Made by a program: the position numbers and the translations under genes. From HyVt-337 sp964428895 (lineage in GTDB: Bacteria; Planctomycetota; Phycisphaerae; SM23-33): DNA of 16,946 nucleotides. The notes below the pieces were generated by a model that was given only the letters and a program-made list of their open reading frames with translations, was not told the DNA's origin and did not search any database. How positions within the stretch are numbered: the first letter of the stretch is position 1; every line of letters begins with the position of its first letter. Location: assembly GCA_964428895.1 (NCBI GenBank), contig CAYRZU010000070.1, positions 1 through 16,946 on the forward strand, read 5' to 3'. Of this stretch, positions 13,951-16,946 are shown in pieces.

Positions 13951-14925
13951 TTACAGTCGCCCGCGTTCGAAGTCGATCACTTGCTGCAGTGTCTGTTCGA
14001 GCGTGACCGTCGGCTTGTAGCCGATCAGACGGTTGACCTTCTCCAGGCTCGGCAGCCGGGTCAGCATGTCGTCGAACGGACGGCCGTACGCTTCTTCGTA
14101 ACTCAGCTTGCGGGTGGTCGAACTGGAACCCGTCATGTCGATGATCTTGTTGGCCAGATCCTCGATGGAAACGGACTCGTCCGTGCCAACGTTGATGACC
14201 TGGCCTTCCGCGTCGTCGCAGTCCATCAACTTGATGATGGCGCCGACCACGTCGGAAACGTTGCAGAAGCAGCGGCTCTGACTGCCCGTGCCGTAGATGT
14301 CGATGGTCTCGCCGGCCAACGCCCGTTGGACGAACCGCGGCACGACCATGCCGTATTGGCCCGTTTGTCGGGGGCCGACGGTGTTGAAGAATCGGCAGAT
14401 CACGGTGGGCAATCCGTACTGGTCGTGGTAGGCCAGCGCCAGGAACTCATCGACCATCTTGCTACAGGCGTAGCTCCACCGCGTGAAGTGCGTGGGGCCG
14501 AGCGTGACGTCGTCGTCCTCGGCGAACGGCACCTTGGTGTTCTTGCCGTAGACCTCGCTCGTCGAGGCCACGAAGATCTTCCGGCGAAACTTGTTCGCCA
14601 GGTTCATCATGACCTCTGAGCCGTGAATGTTGGTCTCGATGGTGTGCACCGGGCGATCCACGATCAGTTGCACCCCCACCGCCGCGGCCAGGTGGTAGAT
14701 CATGTCGCAACGGTCGACCAGTGTGGTCATGGTCATCTCGTTGCGGACCGACTCGCGAACGAACTCCACCGACGGATGGTCCAGCAGGCCGGCGATGTTC
14801 TCCAGCGACCCGGTCGACAGATCGTCCACCAGCACCACGCCGTGCCCGTCGGCCACCAGTTGCTCGGCCAGATGCGAGCCGATGAACCCCGCCCCGCCCG
14901 TAATCAGTATGTTGTGTTTATCCAC
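13951..14925 (-). CDS. NAD-dependent nucleotide-sugar epimerase/dehydratase
   Basis: A 324-residue extended short-chain dehydrogenase. GGAGFIGSH (10-18) is the NAD loop, STSEVYG (121-127) and YACSK (Tyr152, Lys156) are the catalytic elements, and CRFFNTVGPRQ marks the substrate side. It is related to UDP-glucuronate decarboxylases, dTDP-glucose 4,6-dehydratases and GalE-like enzymes, but lacks a motif that fixes the substrate, so I leave the reaction open. I chose the GTG at 14925, which begins VDKHNILITGG and has GGAGAG a few bases upstream. The longer frame starts with TTG at 14985 and would swallow the promoter at 14957-14985. It is followed by the WbpP-like gene and presumably feeds the same surface-polysaccharide pathway. 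Confidence 0.85.
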   Translation of the reverse strand: MDKHNILITGGAGFIGSHLAEQLVADGHGVVLVDDLSTGSLENIAGLLDHPSVEFVRESVRNEMTMTTLVDRCDMIYHLAAAVGVQLIVDRPVHTIETNIHGSEVMMNLANKFRRKIFVASTSEVYGKNTKVPFAEDDDVTLGPTHFTRWSYACSKMVDEFLALAYHDQYGLPTVICRFFNTVGPRQTGQYGMVVPRFVQRALAGETIDIYGTGSQSRCFCNVSDVVGAIIKLMDCDDAEGQVINVGTDESVSIEDLANKIIDMTGSSSTTRKLSYEEAYGRPFDDMLTRLPSLEKVNRLIGYKPTVTLEQTLQQVIDFERGRL

Positions 14926-14956
14926 GGTCTCTCCGCGATTAGTTATCAGTCCGGGG

Positions 14957-14985
14957 ACTATACCCGCCCGGCCGAACGCGGGCAA
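14957..14985 (-). promoter_or_regulatory. Predicted promoter of the two-epimerase unit
   Basis: On the minus strand: TTGCCC (14980-14985), a 17-base spacer, and TATAGT (14957-14962, 5 of 6). It sits directly after the stop codon of the Gfo/Idh gene and gives a leader of about 25 bases to the GTG at 14925. It would let the epimerases be transcribed apart from the GH65-Gfo/Idh genes upstream. Confidence 0.5.
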
Positions 14986-14987
14986 CG

Positions 14988-16064
14988 CTACTTCCCGCCG
15001 CCGGTCAGCCGCACTTCCTTGCCGGTCTCGGCCGACTTGTAGATCGCGTCCAACGCCACCTGCACGCTCAGCCCTTGCTCGGCCGTCGCCAGCGGCTTGC
15101 GCTTGTCCAAACAGGCGTCCACAAACTCCTGGAAGCTGCTGGGTGTCACGCCGATGGGCTTGGCGATTTGGCTGTTCCGCATCGTGCCGTTGGCCTCGCC
15201 GAAGACGACCACTTCGGTCTCGGCCGGCTCGGGAAGCTTGCGATAGATCACGCCGCCCTGGCTGCCGTACAGCTGCGTGGCGATTTCGTTATCGTGCTCG
15301 ATATTGGCCGCCCAGGACGCTTCCAGAACCAGCGACGCGCCGTTGTCGAAGCGGATCAGGGCTGCGCCGAGGTCTTCCACGTCGTAGCGCTTGCCCTTGG
15401 CCTTGGCGATAGCCGGCCCGAACACCGAATACGTGCTGGCCGACACCGCCACCGGCTTGGGGCTGCCCATCAGCCACATCGCCAAGTCCAGCCGGTGGAC
15501 GCCCAGGTCGATGATGGGCCCGCCGCCGGCCAGTTCCTTGGTGTAGAACCACTCGGACCAAATCGGAATGCCCCGCCGCCGGTGCCAGATCGACCTTGCG
15601 AAGTAGATGTCGCCCAGTTCGCCGGCCTCGACCGCGCGTTTGATCGCCTGCGACTCCCACTCGAAGCGGCTGGAGAAGTTGATCATCAGCGTTCGGCGGG
15701 CCTTCTTGGCGACCGCCAACATGCGGCGCGCCGAGACGGCGTCGATGGCCATCGGCTTCTCGCACAGCACGTGCAGGCCGGCCTTGAGGGCGGCGATCGC
15801 GATCGGGGCGTGCAACTTGTTGGGCACGGCGATGCTGACCGCGTCCAGCCCCGTCGACTTGGCCTCGGCGAACATGGTCCGATAGTCGTCGTAGCAGCGA
15901 TCCGCGGCCAGGCCGTGCTTCTCGGCGGTCACGTTCCGCAGGTGCGCGTTCAGATCGCAACAGGCCACCAACTCACAGCGGCCGTAGCTGTCGAACTGAC
16001 TCGCGTGCCACCGACCGATACCCAAGCCAATCACACCAACGCCAAGCGTCTGTTTCTTCGCCAC
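14988..16064 (-). CDS. Gfo/Idh/MocA family NAD(P)-dependent oxidoreductase
   Basis: A 358-residue protein with a Rossmann domain (about 1-125) and an alpha/beta C-terminal domain. GVGVIGLGIGRWH (8-20) binds the nucleotide, CEKPMA (101-106) holds the family EKP motif with catalytic Lys103, and GGPIIDLGVHRLDLAMW (181-197) carries the Asp186/His190 pair used in proton transfer. Family members oxidise or reduce sugars, inositols and sugar acids; the substrate cannot be read here. No Tat signal is present, so it is cytoplasmic, unlike many secreted planctomycete members. The start is a GTG at 16064 with AGAAGGG about nine bases upstream. It begins 18 bases after the GH65 gene, so it probably processes a sugar derived from that phosphorylase. 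Confidence 0.93.
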   Translation of the reverse strand: MAKKQTLGVGVIGLGIGRWHASQFDSYGRCELVACCDLNAHLRNVTAEKHGLAADRCYDDYRTMFAEAKSTGLDAVSIAVPNKLHAPIAIAALKAGLHVLCEKPMAIDAVSARRMLAVAKKARRTLMINFSSRFEWESQAIKRAVEAGELGDIYFARSIWHRRRGIPIWSEWFYTKELAGGGPIIDLGVHRLDLAMWLMGSPKPVAVSASTYSVFGPAIAKAKGKRYDVEDLGAALIRFDNGASLVLEASWAANIEHDNEIATQLYGSQGGVIYRKLPEPAETEVVVFGEANGTMRNSQIAKPIGVTPSSFQEFVDACLDKRKPLATAEQGLSVQVALDAIYKSAETGKEVRLTGGGK

Positions 16065-16082
16065 GATAATGCGCCCTTCTGG

Positions 16083-16946
16083 TTAGCCCAGCTTCTTGAG
16101 CGGCACGACGAGCTCGTCCTTGCCGATCCTGTAACGCTTGTCAAAGATGTCGGCGGAAACGGCCTTACCGTCGACCACGCGGAACGTCGCCTTGGTCTTA
16201 TCCACCGCCACTTCCAGAACCGAGCCGCGATAGAGCACGCGATAGCTGAACCGCTTCCACATCTTGGCCATCGAGGGCCGGAAGCTCAGCACCTTGCCGT
16301 CCGACCGCAAACCGCCGAACCCATAGACCACGTTCATCCACGTCGCCGCCATCGATGTCGTGTGCAGGCCGTTGGAGGTGTTGCGGTTGTAGTCGTCCAA
16401 GTCCAGCCGCGCCGCATGCGACCAGTAACTGGCCGCCAAATCGCTCTTGCCGACCTCCGCGGCCAGGATCGAATGAATCGCCGGTGAGAGGCTGGACTCA
16501 TGAATGCACCGCGGCTCGTGGTACTCGAAGTTGGCCTTCTTGTCGGCAGCGGAGTAGTCCTTGCTGAACAGGAACAGCGCCAGCAAGGTGTCGGGTTGTT
16601 TGATCATGTCCCAGCGGAAGATGCGATAGTAGCACCAGTGCTTGATCAGGGGGAAGTCGGCGGGATCGATGCTGTCGCAATCGATGTGCGGCATGTTGAA
16701 GTAGCCCTCGAAGTGCTCGAGGACGCCGGTCTTTTCGTCGGTCAACAGGATCATCTTCTTGGCCATCTTGGCCCAGTTGGCCGCTTCATCCTTGCGCAGG
16801 CTGAGTTTCTTGCAGACGGCCTTGAGCTTGGCCGGAGCCTTCTTTTCCATCTCCGCCATGACCTGCAAGGTGTACTCGAACATCTTCTTGGCGATGATGT
16901 TGGTGTAGTAGTTGTTGTGGACGGCGAAGTGGAACTCATCCGGGCC
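16083..16946 (-). CDS. Glycoside hydrolase family 65 (disaccharide phosphorylase-like), C-terminal part
   Basis: The minus-strand frame is open from the window end to the stop at 16083 (287 residues visible of a protein expected to be about 750 or more). It begins inside the catalytic barrel with GPDEFHFAVHNNYYTN, the GH65 acid motif; the Glu of GPDE is the known general acid. It continues with KHWCYYRIF and KQPDTLLALFLF, EPRCIHESSLSPAIHSILAAE, ARLDLDDYNRNTSNGLHTTS (the LHTTS loop binds phosphate in phosphorylases) and GFGGLR, then the C-terminal beta domain with VLYRGSVLEVAV. GH65 enzymes split maltose, trehalose, kojibiose, nigerose or related sugars with phosphate to give beta-glucose 1-phosphate. 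The KQ and LHTTS residues favour a phosphorylase over a hydrolase. Substrate determinants lie mostly outside the window. Confidence 0.9.
   Translation of the reverse strand, partial: GPDEFHFAVHNNYYTNIIAKKMFEYTLQVMAEMEKKAPAKLKAVCKKLSLRKDEAANWAKMAKKMILLTDEKTGVLEHFEGYFNMPHIDCDSIDPADFPLIKHWCYYRIFRWDMIKQPDTLLALFLFSKDYSAADKKANFEYHEPRCIHESSLSPAIHSILAAEVGKSDLAASYWSHAARLDLDDYNRNTSNGLHTTSMAATWMNVVYGFGGLRSDGKVLSFRPSMAKMWKRFSYRVLYRGSVLEVAVDKTKATFRVVDGKAVSADIFDKRYRIGKDELVVPLKKLG

Overview
This GC-rich window reads as a piece of a Planctomycetota genome, most likely of the Phycisphaerae type. The evidence is a small protein of a family I know mainly from planctomycetes and verrucomicrobia (TIGR04138-like) next to metG, a planctomycete-style GH10-like protein, and a metG-amidase-purC layout. 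This placement rests on recognised protein families, not on a marker gene. No rRNA, tRNA, CRISPR array, insertion sequence or phage gene is visible, and no gene-free stretch exceeds 300 bases.

Layout. (1) 1-624, minus: a receiver-like plus GGDEF regulator, cut off at the window start by a 60-base near-perfect palindrome that looks like an assembly or fold-back artefact. (2) 865-4916, plus: a PPi-type phosphofructokinase, a GH10-like protein lacking both catalytic glutamates, a short membrane-anchored helix-hairpin-helix (ComEA-like) protein, and a CPBP intramembrane protease probably translated from a leaderless message. (3) 4930-9028, minus: a compact five-gene operon in transcription order metG, TIGR04138-like protein, small one-helix membrane protein, lipoprotein N-acetylmuramoyl-L-alanine amidase, purC. 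(4) 9218-12978, plus: two tandem paralogous ABC exporter genes; the first is broken by an 8-base loss in its ATPase domain, the second is intact. (5) 12982-16946, minus, in transcription order: a GH65 disaccharide phosphorylase-like enzyme (5' end outside the window), a Gfo/Idh/MocA oxidoreductase, and two NAD-dependent sugar-nucleotide epimerases/dehydratases, the second close to WbpP-type UDP-GlcNAc 4-epimerases.

How the genes may fit together. Two enzymes point to phosphate-conserving sugar metabolism: PPi-dependent phosphofructokinase, and a phosphorylase-type GH65 protein that would release a sugar 1-phosphate. The epimerases supply activated sugars for surface polysaccharide. The amidase remodels peptidoglycan. 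The ABC pair may export a lipid, peptide or glycoconjugate, but its substrate cannot be read from the sequence.

I see no clear unknown multi-gene system. The observations most worth following up are the catalytically stripped GH10 protein, the 8-base frameshift in one ABC copy measured against its intact paralog, the degenerate receiver domain, the leaderless protease gene with its promoter at the end of the preceding gene, and the palindrome at the contig edge.
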